DNA of 64,000 nt, taken from positions 372,001 through 436,000 of the forward strand of contig NZ_AMRK01000002.1 of assembly GCF_000299875.1 (NCBI RefSeq). Direction: 5' to 3'. The position numbers and the translations under genes were made by a program. This document shows, one piece after another, positions 27,055-35,175 of this stretch. Every line of letters starts with the position of its first letter. Position 1 is the first letter of the stretch. The stretch is from Celeribacter baekdonensis B30 (GTDB lineage: Bacteria > Pseudomonadota > Alphaproteobacteria > Rhodobacterales > Rhodobacteraceae). The notes beneath the pieces were generated by a model. It saw nothing but the letters and a program-made list of their open reading frames with translations. It had not been told where the DNA came from and did not search any database.

Positions 27055-27828
27055 ATGTCGAGAAACAGCATCGAGGGAAAAGTGGTTCTGATCGCCGGCG
27101 GCGCGAAGAACCTGGGCGGGCTGCTCGCACGCGAGTTCGCCCAATCCGGCGCGAAAGCCGTTGCCATCCATTACAACAGCGACGCCACCAAGGCGGCGGC
27201 GGAGGAAACCGTCGCGGCGATCAAAGCCGCAGGCGCAGAAGCGGTGGCCTTCCAAGCCGACCTGACCTCGGCAGCGGCGATGGAAAAGCTGTTCACCGAC
27301 GCGGTCGCGGCGGTGGGGCGTCCCGACATCGCGATCAACACCGTCGGTATGGTGGTGAAGAAGCCGATGGCCGAGGTGACCGAAGAGGTTTTCGACCAGT
27401 CCTGCGCGGTCAACGTCAAATCCGCCTTCTTCTTCCTGAAAGAGGCCGGCAAGCACCTCAACGACAACGGCAAGGTCTGCACCATCGTCACCTCGCTATT
27501 GGGCGCCTATACGCCTTTCTACGCGGCATACGAGGGTCTGAAGGCACCGGTGGAGCACTTCACGCGTGCGGCGTCGAAGGAGCTCGGCGAGCGCGGCATC
27601 TCGGTGACCGCGATCGGCCCGGGGCCGATGGACACCCCGTTCTTCTACCCGGCGGAAGAAAAGGAAGCGGTCGCATATCACAAGACCGCCGCCGCGCTCT
27701 CGCCCTTCTCGAAAACCGGCCTGACCGACATCGAGGATATCGCCCCCTGGATCACCTTCATGGTCTCCGACGGGTGGTGGATGACGGGCCAGACGATCCT
27801 CGTGAACGGCGGCTACACAACCAAGTAA
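27055..27828 (+). CDS. Short-chain dehydrogenase/reductase (SDR)
   Basis: A 257-residue classical SDR. The cofactor motif is GGAKNLGG (TGxxxGxG type) near residue 16. NTVG stands for NNAG, and the catalytic Y-x3-K is YEGLK with a serine in VTSLLGAY just upstream. The C-terminal WMTGQTILVNGGY is standard. HYNSDATKAAAE after the second strand suggests NADP(H) preference. ATG 27055 follows GGAAAGGA. Regulated in all likelihood by the divergent LysR gene. It ends in its own terminator. The substrate is not evident. Confidence 0.92.
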   Translation: MSRNSIEGKVVLIAGGAKNLGGLLAREFAQSGAKAVAIHYNSDATKAAAEETVAAIKAAGAEAVAFQADLTSAAAMEKLFTDAVAAVGRPDIAINTVGMVVKKPMAEVTEEVFDQSCAVNVKSAFFFLKEAGKHLNDNGKVCTIVTSLLGAYTPFYAAYEGLKAPVEHFTRAASKELGERGISVTAIGPGPMDTPFFYPAEEKEAVAYHKTAAALSPFSKTGLTDIEDIAPWITFMVSDGWWMTGQTILVNGGYTTK

Positions 27829-27838
27829 CCACGACGGC

Positions 27839-27867
27839 GGCGGAGCATCGGCTCCGCCCCCTTTTTC
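27839..27867 (+). terminator. Rho-independent terminator after the SDR gene
   Basis: GGCGGAGC (27839-27846) pairs perfectly with GCTCCGCC (27851-27858) around ATCG, followed by CCCTTTTTC. Confidence 0.8.
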
Positions 27868-27904
27868 GGTTCAAAGAGACGCGAGCACAGCGAAGGGATT
27901 TCAA

Positions 27905-28666
27905 ATGACAGCTTCAGACATCGTCCTCAAAACCAGTCTGGGTGTGCGCCGGAAACCGCGGCGCATTCTCTCCATCGTCTCGAACACCGCCGAACTCAAA
28001 GGGTTTCCGGTGGGCTTTTTCGCCGAGGAAATGACGCGAGCCTTCCTGATGTTCACGGAGGCGGGACATCGCGTCGACCTCGTGTCGCCGAAAGGCGGCG
28101 AGGTGATGTTCGACACGCACAGTGATCCGCGCACCCCGAACGGCGCCTATGCGGACGATCTGATCAGTCTCGGCTTCGCCCATCATGCGCAGTTTGGCGC
28201 GATGCTGAAGGATACGCCGCCGATCAGTTCGGTGTCGGTAGATGAGTACGATGCGGTCTGGGTCGCCGGTGGGGGCGGACCGTTGCTGACCTTCAAGGAC
28301 GATACCGCGCTGCATGCGTTGATCGCAGATTTTTACGAGACGGGCAAAATCGTCTCGCTCATTTGTCATGGTTCTTCCCTGCTACTCTGGACACGCCTGT
28401 CGAACGGGAAGCTGCTGGCCGAGGGCAAGAAATGGACCGGCTTCACGGATGCAGAGGAAGAGGCGGTCAATACGGCCTTCGGCATGATCCTGAACGACTA
28501 CACGATCGAGGCCACAGCGAAGGACATTCCCGGAACGGAGTTTCTGTGCCGGGATGCCAATGAGCCATTCGCCATCCGCGACGGTCGCCTGATCACCGGG
28601 CAGCAGCAGTACAGCAGCGGTCTGACGGCGGAGCTTGTCCTCGAGGCGCTGGAAGACGCCGAATGA
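27905..28666 (+). CDS. DJ-1/PfpI family protein (Hsp31/glyoxalase III-like)
   Basis: A 253-residue class I amidotransferase-fold protein of the DJ-1/PfpI superfamily. The nucleophile elbow is LICHGSS, with the cysteine followed by histidine as in Hsp31-like members. Early FFAEEMTRAF carries the conserved glutamate, and DLVSPKGGEVMFD is typical of these longer members, which act as glutathione-independent glyoxalases or protein deglycases. It is the first gene of a six-gene operon and may detoxify aldehydes together with the downstream aldehyde dehydrogenase. Spacing to the next frame is negative if the upstream ALDH start is used. Confidence 0.87.
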   Translation: MTASDIVLKTSLGVRRKPRRILSIVSNTAELKGFPVGFFAEEMTRAFLMFTEAGHRVDLVSPKGGEVMFDTHSDPRTPNGAYADDLISLGFAHHAQFGAMLKDTPPISSVSVDEYDAVWVAGGGGPLLTFKDDTALHALIADFYETGKIVSLICHGSSLLLWTRLSNGKLLAEGKKWTGFTDAEEEAVNTAFGMILNDYTIEATAKDIPGTEFLCRDANEPFAIRDGRLITGQQQYSSGLTAELVLEALEDAE

Positions 28667-28701
28667 GCGACGGCGGCAGGTCCGAACATGGAGATGGCGA
28701 T

Positions 28702-30078
28702 ATGAGCAATGCGTTTCAGACGATCTTTGACCGCCAGAAAGCGGCGTTCCTCAGCGACCGCACGAAATCGCGCGGCTGGCGATTGGATCAACTCGCCAGA
28801 ATGGAGCGAATGCTGCTCGACCATCGCGACCGCTGGTGCGCGGCGCTGCATCAGGATTTCGGCAAGCCACCCTTTGAACAGCAGTTCGAGATCACGGTGC
28901 CGATGGGCAATATCGCCTACTATCGGGACAATCTGGACCGGCTGATGGCCCTTGAAGAGGTCGAAATTCCCGAAGGCCTTGCCAAACTCGGCCAGCGTGG
29001 GGTGATCCGGCGCGAACCTTATGGTGTGACTCTGGTCATCGGACCGTTTAACGCGCCGATCCTGTTGTTGCTCGATCCAGCCATCGCCGCGCTGGCGGCA
29101 GGCAATCCTGTGATCCTGAAACCGGCCAACACCACGCCGGCCACGGCGGCGCTTTTTGCAGAACTGGTGCCGCAATACTTCGAACCGGAAGACGTTTCCG
29201 TGGTTACCGGCGGACGAGAAGAAATCTCGGCGTTGCTGGAGCTGCCGTTCGACTTCATCTTTTTCACCGGCAGTTCGGCAGTGGGCAAAGTGGTCATGCG
29301 TGCTGCGGCCGAACACCTGACGCCAGTGATCCTGGAACTGGGCGGACAGAACCCGACCATCGTGGACGCGACGGCGGACCTCGATCGCGCCGCTCAGGCC
29401 ATCGCTTGGGGACATAACGCCATCTCGGGTCAGTGGTGCATCGCTCCGGGGTTCGTCTGCGTGCATGACAGCGTCGCCGATACCTTTGTCGAGAAACTGA
29501 AAGCTGCGGTCATACGCATGTACGGGACCGATCCGTCACAGAGCCCTGACTTCGCGCGCATGATCAGCGAAAAGGACACTCAGCGTGTTGCGTCCTACAT
29601 CCTGCCGGACAAGGTCGTTCTGGGCGGCAGTTCCGACGTATCCGCCCGCTACGTCGAGCCGACGCTGCTCTACCCCTCCGACTGGTCAGATCCAGCGATG
29701 CAGCAGGAGGTGTTCGGCCCGGTTCTGCCGATCCTGCGCTATGACGACATCAGCACCGTGATCCAAACGCTTAAGACACGGGACAAGCCGCTCGCTGCCT
29801 ATATCTTCAGCCGGGACGATGCGATGATCGAGCGCTTTCTGCAATCCCTGTCCTTCGGCGGCGGCTGCGTGAACCTGACCAATCTGCATTGCTGGGTCGG
29901 GTCGCTGCCCTTCGGCGGAGTTGGTCATTCGGGGATGGGCAAGTATTACGGTAAAGCCGGGTTCGATGCGCTCAGCAATGTTAAGTCACTTCTGATCTCG
30001 CCCGCCGAGAGGACCGTCGATGTCTATCCGCCCTATGCGGACAAGGACATCAACGCGATGCTCGCGCCATTTGCCTGA
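28702..30078 (+). CDS. Aldehyde dehydrogenase family protein
   Basis: A 458-residue NAD(P)-dependent aldehyde dehydrogenase with the shorter length of class 3-like members. The catalytic glutamate is in LELGGQNP (near 212), and the cysteine in GQWCIAPGF (near 245) instead of the common GQ-x-C. FFTGSSAVGKVVM is the cofactor-binding turn. The end (LPFGGVGHSGMGKYYGKAGFDAL) is diagnostic for class 3. ATG 28702 has GGAGAT six bases upstream; an in-frame ATG at 28663 would overlap the DJ-1 stop by four bases and is an alternative. Likely oxidises an aldehyde produced or sensed with its operon partners. Confidence 0.9.
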   Translation: MSNAFQTIFDRQKAAFLSDRTKSRGWRLDQLARMERMLLDHRDRWCAALHQDFGKPPFEQQFEITVPMGNIAYYRDNLDRLMALEEVEIPEGLAKLGQRGVIRREPYGVTLVIGPFNAPILLLLDPAIAALAAGNPVILKPANTTPATAALFAELVPQYFEPEDVSVVTGGREEISALLELPFDFIFFTGSSAVGKVVMRAAAEHLTPVILELGGQNPTIVDATADLDRAAQAIAWGHNAISGQWCIAPGFVCVHDSVADTFVEKLKAAVIRMYGTDPSQSPDFARMISEKDTQRVASYILPDKVVLGGSSDVSARYVEPTLLYPSDWSDPAMQQEVFGPVLPILRYDDISTVIQTLKTRDKPLAAYIFSRDDAMIERFLQSLSFGGGCVNLTNLHCWVGSLPFGGVGHSGMGKYYGKAGFDALSNVKSLLISPAERTVDVYPPYADKDINAMLAPFA

Positions 30079-30094
30079 CGCCCGGAGGTCTCAC

Positions 30095-30349
30095 ATGCAT
30101 ACTGTTCTCGTGATCCTTGGCGGCCTTGTCCTGATGGCAGTCATCTATGGCGTTGCGCTCTGGCGCGGCGCTTCCCTGCGCGGTGCTTTTCCCCTGTTTG
30201 CCGTCCTCTGGGCGGCAACCGCCGCGATCAATCTTTGGGTCGGCGTGGCCCATGCGGGATACGGCTTGGCCGAAGAATTGCCGATCTTCGCCGTGGTCTT
30301 CGGCGTCCCTTGTTTTGTCGCCTGGCTTCTGGCGCGGCGGTCGGCATGA
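30095..30349 (+). CDS. Small membrane protein of unknown function
   Basis: An 84-residue protein with three hydrophobic stretches, at about residues 3-22, 30-50 and 62-80 (LVILGGLVLMAVIYGVALW, FAVLWAATAAINLWVGVA and PIFAVVFGVPCFVAWLLA). It ends with arginines, which suggests an inner-membrane protein. A GGAGG site lies seven bases before ATG 30095, and its stop overlaps the start of the DUF924 gene (ATGA). No family was recognised with certainty; operon position and membrane character are all that can be stated. Confidence 0.8.
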   Translation: MHTVLVILGGLVLMAVIYGVALWRGASLRGAFPLFAVLWAATAAINLWVGVAHAGYGLAEELPIFAVVFGVPCFVAWLLARRSA

Positions 30350-30885
30350 CGGATCCCCGGATCGGCGAGGTGATCGCCTGGTGGCAAGACGCGGTCGAGG
30401 AATGGTTCTCCCAATCGCCCGCCTTCGACGCCGCCGTTCGCAGAGGCTTCGCACCCCTGCATGAGGCCGCTATGGTAGGCGAACTTGCGGCATGGCGAGA
30501 CACGCCGGAGGGCTGTCTCGCCATGTTGATCCTTCATGATCAGTATCCACGCAATGCGTTCCGTGGCACCAGGGAGATGTATCGCACAGACCCCCAGGCC
30601 CTGTCGGTGGCGCGTCATGCCTGGCGGCAGGGTTTTATCGACCGAGTGCCGCAGGACCTGCGCCTGTTCATGCTGCTGCCCTTCGCGCATTCCGAGACGT
30701 TGGAAGATCAGAACCAATCGGTCGCGCTGCATCGCCGCGACCTGCCCTCGGGGCTTCATCGGGCCAGACGCCATCGTGACATCATCGCCCGCTTCGGTCG
30801 GTTTCCCCACAGGCAACCGATTTTCGAGCGCGCACTGACCCCGAAAGAAATCCGGTATTTGAACACAGGCGGATTTCAGGGATAG
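30346..30885 (+). CDS. DUF924 family protein
   Basis: A 179-residue all-helical protein. The family markers W-W-Q-D-A (IAWWQDAVEEWF), LAMLILHDQYPRNAFRGT and FMLLPFAHSETLEDQNQS are clear. DUF924 proteins have a tetratricopeptide-like helical fold and no settled function. Start ATG 30346 overlaps the previous stop as ATGA, so it is translationally coupled to the small membrane protein. Predicted cytoplasmic. Confidence 0.9.
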   Translation: MTDPRIGEVIAWWQDAVEEWFSQSPAFDAAVRRGFAPLHEAAMVGELAAWRDTPEGCLAMLILHDQYPRNAFRGTREMYRTDPQALSVARHAWRQGFIDRVPQDLRLFMLLPFAHSETLEDQNQSVALHRRDLPSGLHRARRHRDIIARFGRFPHRQPIFERALTPKEIRYLNTGGFQG

Positions 30886-30911
30886 TCAAGAAAATCTAAC
30901 AGGAAGCTTTC

Positions 30912-32084
30912 ATGTCCAACCTATTCCACCGTCTTGTTCCGACGAACGCCCTACGGGCGCTCCGCCCCGAAGACACGCCCCGCGTCACGACGATGGAGCT
31001 GTTCTTCGATCTCGTCTATGTCTTCACCATCATCCAGCTTTCCCATTACCTCCTCGAACATGCCAGTTGGCTTGGGGCGCTGGAATATGTGACGCTGTTT
31101 GCCGCTGTCTGGTGGGCGTGGAATTATACCGCATGGGCGGCCAACTGGGTCAACCCCGACCACCCGAGCGGGCGCGGGCTGATGATCGTGCTGATGGGCT
31201 GCGCGCTTCTGATGGCCGTGGCGGCACCACAAGCGTTCGGCGACCGCGCTGGGTTGTTCGCTTTTGCCTATGTGGCCATGGCCCTGATCCGGGCGGGCTA
31301 CATGGCCTTTGTGTTTCGCGGTCAGGTCATGGGGCGCAACTATACCCAACTCGGTGCATGGAGTGCGATTTCCGGTCTCTTCTGGATATTGGGGGCCTTC
31401 ATCGCACCCGCGCGTCTGGAGCTTTGGATTCTCGCCGTTTTGATCGACTATGCCGCGCCCTACGTCGGTTTTTGGCTGCCCGGCAAAGGCGCGACGCCGA
31501 TGTCGAGTTGGACATTGAAGGGCTTGCATCTCTTCGAGCGCAACCAATTGATCTTTATCATCGCGCTTGGGGAATCCATCCTGCTGCTGGGCGGCTATCT
31601 GGTCAGTCACGAGATCCACTTGGACACGGGTGCCGCTGCGCTGATCGGCTTCCTGTTGATCGTGACATTGTGGTGGATTTACTTCGTTGATCTGTCGGAG
31701 CCGGGCGAGCATCGGTTCGAACATGCGACGGACCATACCAGCCTTGCCCGCGCCGGTCTGGCCTACGCACATGGGGTCGCGGTCTGTGGTGCCATCGTGA
31801 CCGCTGTCGCCATTGAGATGATCGTGGCTCATCCACATGACGCGATCCATGCCGAGACCGCGATCATCGCCTTTGCCGGGCCGTCGCTGTTTCTGCTTGG
31901 GTGCACGATCTTTCACCGCGTCACGGCGGAACGGCTGCGTGGGCTGTACCTTCTGGCCGTGGCGGCGCTGGCGGGCTGGGGCTGGCTGGCCCTGAGCCTG
32001 CACCTAAACGGGTTGTGGCTCGGTATGGGCGTTCTGTTGATCGTGTTGGCCATGGCGGCTCTGGGCCACCGGAAGGCGGGTTGA
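30912..32084 (+). CDS. Low temperature requirement protein A (LtrA) family membrane protein
   Basis: A 390-residue multi-pass membrane protein with the LtrA family start VTTMELFFDLVYVFTIIQLSH and WWAWNYTAWAANWVNP. About ten to twelve hydrophobic segments run to the end. LFERNQLIFIIALGESIL, with its polar residues inside the membrane, is the most conserved family element. LtrA was named for a Listeria growth phenotype; the biochemical role is unknown. AGGAAG precedes the ATG, and it is followed after one base by a K+-channel-like gene, so both products probably work in the same membrane context. Confidence 0.9.
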   Translation: MSNLFHRLVPTNALRALRPEDTPRVTTMELFFDLVYVFTIIQLSHYLLEHASWLGALEYVTLFAAVWWAWNYTAWAANWVNPDHPSGRGLMIVLMGCALLMAVAAPQAFGDRAGLFAFAYVAMALIRAGYMAFVFRGQVMGRNYTQLGAWSAISGLFWILGAFIAPARLELWILAVLIDYAAPYVGFWLPGKGATPMSSWTLKGLHLFERNQLIFIIALGESILLLGGYLVSHEIHLDTGAAALIGFLLIVTLWWIYFVDLSEPGEHRFEHATDHTSLARAGLAYAHGVAVCGAIVTAVAIEMIVAHPHDAIHAETAIIAFAGPSLFLLGCTIFHRVTAERLRGLYLLAVAALAGWGWLALSLHLNGLWLGMGVLLIVLAMAALGHRKAG

Positions 32085-32085
32085 G

Positions 32086-32739
32086 ATGCTGTCCCTGTCC
32101 ACGGCCCGCAACCAGGTTGCCGCCAATGCCGCTTTTCTGGCAGCAATCCTGATCCACAATCTGACCTATCCGCTGTCGGCGGCGGGTGGGCTATGGCCTG
32201 CCCTGTTCTACGGCTTCTACGCGGCAATCTTTGTGGTGGCGACATGGGCGCTCACGGATAACCAGACCTTGCGTGCCCTCGTTGGAGGCGCAGGGTTTGC
32301 CGTATTTATCGCGGGCCTCTTGAACTCCTATGCCCCTTCGAAGGAGGCAGCGCTGGCAGTTTACCTGACCTCCATCGCCTATCATCTCGGCATGATCGTT
32401 GTTCTGGCACGCTACACCTTCGGGGCCAAGACCGTGATGACCGATGTGCTGATCTCGGCAACCTCGCTCTATCTTGTCATCGGATCGGGTTTCGCCGCCG
32501 TACTGGCCTTCATCGAATGGTGCGTGCCGGGGTCGTTCGTGGCAAGCTCCGGCGCGGCAATCGACTGGCAGCAGATGGTGTACTTCAGCTACGTCACGCT
32601 GACCACGCTGGGCTATGGTGACATCACGCCGGTTGGCTTTTACGCCCAATCTTTCGTCAGCTTTGAGGCGATCGGCGGGACGCTCTATACCGTGATCCTT
32701 CTCTCGCGACTGGTCGGGCTGCACGCCAGTCGGGGGTAG
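32086..32739 (+). CDS. Two-pore-helix potassium channel-like protein
   Basis: A 217-residue membrane protein with several N-terminal hydrophobic segments, then an ion-channel pore module. The selectivity filter TLGYGD lies at about residues 174-179, after the pore helix WQQMVYFSYVTLT. A final membrane helix (SFEAIGGTLYTVILLSRLVGL) completes the Ion_trans_2 unit. No cytoplasmic RCK domain is attached, so gating is unclear. It is the last gene of the operon and starts one base after the LtrA stop. A small hairpin (GTGGAA/TTCCAC, 32740-32754) follows directly, then transposase debris. Confidence 0.85.
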   Translation: MLSLSTARNQVAANAAFLAAILIHNLTYPLSAAGGLWPALFYGFYAAIFVVATWALTDNQTLRALVGGAGFAVFIAGLLNSYAPSKEAALAVYLTSIAYHLGMIVVLARYTFGAKTVMTDVLISATSLYLVIGSGFAAVLAFIEWCVPGSFVASSGAAIDWQQMVYFSYVTLTTLGYGDITPVGFYAQSFVSFEAIGGTLYTVILLSRLVGLHASRG

Positions 32740-32769
32740 GTGGAACATTTCCACTGCCCTGCGCAATGA

Positions 32770-33246
32770 GCTTGCTGTAGCAAGCCATGTCGTTTTGTCG
32801 GCCTTTTCGACGCGTTCGGTAACTACGAACTTGCTGGTACGGCCGATTACGACAAAGAGATATGGTTTGCCTTTAGCCGTCCGTATCTCAGCAATACCCA
32901 TGTGAAAGAAACTGATGGGATCGCGCTTGAAGCGTTGCCGCTTGGGCTTATCTCCTTGTATCGCAGGCAGGCACGAGATTCCATGACGCTGAAGGCACCG
33001 ATACAGTGCTGACCGGCTCAGGTGTGGGATAATGGGCTGAAGGGTATAGAGGCAATCATCAAGTGGTCACGACATGTGCCGCCGGAAAGCAACGACCGTC
33101 GCCTCTTTGTCTTCGCTGAGAACGGAGGGGCGCGGTTCCTTCGGCCCCGTCTTGCGAACTTCCACCGTCTCGCGCTTTCGCCACTTCGCGACCGCCTTCG
33201 GGTTGGCGCCGAACTCCCTGCTCAACTCTACAGTTGAAGCGCATTG
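32770..33246 (-). pseudogene. IS481 family transposase fragment with internal stop
   Basis: The minus strand encodes the N-terminal half of an IS481-type transposase: VELSREFGANPKAVAKWRKR (helix-turn-helix), PLDDCLYTLQPIIPHLSRSA, LYRCLQRHGISCLP, then the start of the DDE domain in IAEIRTAKGKPYLFVVIGRT. A TGA interrupts the frame between AFRRHMS and PLDDCLY. Similarity fades after VEKADKTTW, near 32800, so the rest of the catalytic domain is missing. At the 5' side it runs straight into an IS110 fragment. This is dead transposon debris. Confidence 0.75.
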
Positions 33247-33420
33247 TTTGCCGCGTGGTCACCTCCTCGGTTTAATCGGTGCCGTGTCGTTTTCCTTGAT
33301 GATGCTGAAACTGGACTGACGCCGCACAAAGCAGCGAAGCTGGCTTCGGATTTGAGCCGTTCAGGATTGTCGCCTGCGCTCAGCAACAATTGAGCCGCGC
33401 TGTTAAACCCGACCCCGTTG
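33237..33420 (-). pseudogene. IS110 family transposase C-terminal-domain fragment
   Basis: The minus strand encodes GVGFNSAAQLLLSAGDNPER and then SEASFAALCGVSPVSASSRK and RHRLNRGGDHAANNAL, the transposase-20 domain of IS110 elements. Neither the N-terminal RuvC-like half nor the end of the gene is present. It is joined on one side to the IS481 fragment (about 33240) and on the other to a TonB-dependent receptor remnant (about 33418). Confidence 0.75.
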
Positions 33421-33625
33421 CGGGTGAGATGGCGGGGGATGCGACGCTTGGACTCGTCGGGACCTTCGCGCTCAACGACGATGTGGCGTTTTGGCCGTGA
33501 TCGACAATCTGTCCGATAAACCCTATGCGACATGCCTAAGTCGCTCAAACACCTTTGACACATCGGTCGAAAAGGTCAATGAACCGGGTCGCAACGTCTA
33601 TGTTGCCGTGCAGATGCAATTCTGA
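33417..33625 (+). pseudogene. 3' remnant of a TonB-dependent receptor gene
   Basis: From about 33497 the plus strand reads VIDNLSDKPYATCLSRSNTF and, up to the TGA at 33623-33625, EPGRNVYVAVQMQF: the last strands and terminal aromatic residue of an outer-membrane beta-barrel receptor. Upstream, in another frame, GDATLGLVGTFALNDDVAF continues the same barrel pattern, implying a frameshift between about 33485 and 33497. All other parts are missing beyond the IS110 fragment. It sits just before exbB, where a heme or siderophore receptor would be expected. Confidence 0.6.
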
Positions 33626-33637
33626 CCCTTGCGTTTC

Positions 33638-33668
33638 GGGCGTGCCGCCTGTGTGGCGCGCCCTCTTT
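33638..33668 (+). terminator. Hairpin after the receptor remnant
   Basis: GGGCGTGCC (33638-33646) pairs, with one mismatch, with GGCGCGCCC (33655-33663), followed by TCTTTGTT. It may have ended the ancestral receptor transcript and now precedes exbB by about 20 bases. Confidence 0.45.
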
Positions 33669-33685
33669 GTTGAAAGGACATCACC

Positions 33686-34342
33686 ATGGATGCTGAAAAA
33701 CTGGGATTTCTGATCGCGGGCGGTCCCGCCATTTGGGCGATCTCTGCGTTGTCCGTGATGACCGTCGCTTTGATCCTGTGGAAATGTTGGGATTTTATCC
33801 GATCTGGCCTCTGGGCCGGCGGGCATGTCACCGAACAGGCCGTGCAGCTTTGGCAAGCGGGTGACAGAGACCAGGCCCGTGCCGCCCTGGCCCATCGCCA
33901 CAGCGTGCGCGCCCGTCTGGCCTATCGCGCGATGCAGGTCCAAGCCGCCGAGCATTTGCCCGACGCTTTGGCACGCGAAGAGGTCGAACGCACCGCGCGC
34001 GGGCTGTTGAAACGGGCGGCTACGGGGCTGCGCGGTCTGGAACTTGCCGCCACCATCGGCCCGCTTTTGGGACTTTTGGGCACTGTGATGGGTATGATCG
34101 CCGCGTTTCAGGCGCTGCAAACCGCGGGGGCGCGCGCCGATCCGGCGCAGCTTGCGGGCGGGATTTGGGAGGCACTGCTCACCACGGCCGCCGGTATGGC
34201 CGTGGCGATCCCGGCGCAGATCGCGCTGACATGGTTCGACACCGCGATTGACGGTGTGCGCCATGATTTGGAAGACATCGCAACGCGCATCTTCGTGCCG
34301 CTCCCCAAAGGGGCAATCGCCCCTGATGAGACCCGGCCATGA
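33686..34342 (+). CDS. exbB: ExbB/TolQ/MotA family proton channel (first TonB cassette)
   Basis: A 218-residue inner-membrane protein of the ExbB/TolQ family that uses the proton gradient to energise TonB. Three membrane helices lie near residues 12-35, 125-148 and 160-185. The family signature is in GLLGTVMGMIAAFQALQ and LAGGIWEALLTTAAGMAVAIPAQIA, with the conserved T in TTAAGM. GAAAGGA precedes ATG 33686, and the stop overlaps the exbD start. It shares DPAQLAGGIW-type segments with the second ExbB at 42539, so the two look like paralogues. Confidence 0.92.
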   Translation: MDAEKLGFLIAGGPAIWAISALSVMTVALILWKCWDFIRSGLWAGGHVTEQAVQLWQAGDRDQARAALAHRHSVRARLAYRAMQVQAAEHLPDALAREEVERTARGLLKRAATGLRGLELAATIGPLLGLLGTVMGMIAAFQALQTAGARADPAQLAGGIWEALLTTAAGMAVAIPAQIALTWFDTAIDGVRHDLEDIATRIFVPLPKGAIAPDETRP

Positions 34343-34728
34343 ACACCTTTGCCTTTGCCCACCCACGCCGCACGCGTCGTCCTGATCTGACACCGATGAT
34401 TGATGTCGTGTTCTTGCTTTTGGTGTTTTTCATGTTGGTGTCGCGCTTTGGCACCCAAGGCGTCTTGCCCCTGACCCCCACAGGGGGTGCGGCAACCGCG
34501 TCTTGGGAGGGTCCGCCGCGTGTGGTCGATCTCTATGCCAATGGCGACATCCGGCTCAACGGCAAGGCGGTCTTTGCCGAACATTTGTCCGGTTCGCTCC
34601 AGCCCCTGATGCCCAGCCCGGACTCGGCGGTGATCATCCGCACCCATGACGCCGATTTGCAGCGGCTTGTGGACACCGTTGATCACCTCTCAGAGGCCGG
34701 GATCACCCGCCTGATCGTGATGGAGTAA
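34339..34728 (+). CDS. exbD: ExbD family protein (first cassette, copy 1)
   Basis: A 129-residue biopolymer transport protein, the partner of ExbB in the proton-driven TonB motor. A short cytoplasmic start (TRRPDLTPMIDVVFLLLVFFML) carries the membrane aspartate in LTPMIDV, the proton-binding residue of ExbD. The periplasmic domain fills the rest. The ATG overlaps the exbB stop (ATGA). Two exbD genes occur in succession here, a layout repeated in the second cassette. Confidence 0.92.
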   Translation: MNTFAFAHPRRTRRPDLTPMIDVVFLLLVFFMLVSRFGTQGVLPLTPTGGAATASWEGPPRVVDLYANGDIRLNGKAVFAEHLSGSLQPLMPSPDSAVIIRTHDADLQRLVDTVDHLSEAGITRLIVME

Positions 34729-34731
34729 GCC

Positions 34732-35175
34732 GTGAACCTGTCTGCCCCGCCAAGAAAACGCGTCACGACTGGGCTTTTGCCCATGATCAATGTCGTCTTT
34801 CTGTTGCTGATTTTCTTCCTGATTGCGGGCGAAATGCAGCGGCCGGAGCCGTTTGACATCACCCCGCCCGAGATTGCCGAAGCGCAGGAGGCCGAAGGGG
34901 TGTTTTCGCTGTTCCTCGATCCCGAAGGCCAATTGGCCTATCGTGATCTGATCACCTCTTTCGAGACCCGCCAAGCCATTCTGAGCGCGATTGACACCGA
35001 ACGGCGCGCCGGATGTGACGGTGACCTGTGCGACACCGTGTTGCTGATCCATGCTGACAAAAACACCCCGGCGCATTTCGTGGCGCAACTGCTGCCACAC
35101 CTCGGCGCGCTTGGGTTTGAACAGATCAATCTGGTCACGTCGGGTCTTGCGCCCTCCAAAGGTGAGCGGCCATGA
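34732..35175 (+). CDS. exbD: ExbD family protein (first cassette, copy 2)
   Basis: A 147-residue ExbD-type protein with GTG start. The membrane helix LLPMINVVFLLLIFFLIAGEM has asparagine where copy 1 has the proton-binding aspartate (PMIN instead of PMID). This substitution is the same as in the second copy of the other cassette (PLIN). The periplasmic part has two cysteines (C-DGDL-C). Its stop overlaps the tonB start by four bases. Probably a non-protonatable partner subunit in a mixed ExbD dimer. Confidence 0.88.
   Translation: MNLSAPPRKRVTTGLLPMINVVFLLLIFFLIAGEMQRPEPFDITPPEIAEAQEAEGVFSLFLDPEGQLAYRDLITSFETRQAILSAIDTERRAGCDGDLCDTVLLIHADKNTPAHFVAQLLPHLGALGFEQINLVTSGLAPSKGERP

Noticed and set aside
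23160-33625. Direct repeat of the tRNA-Cys 3' end marking a full genomic island
   Set aside because: I looked for a second copy of the tRNA end (TTCGATTCTGG...) up to the IS scar and found none by eye, so island borders are not proven.
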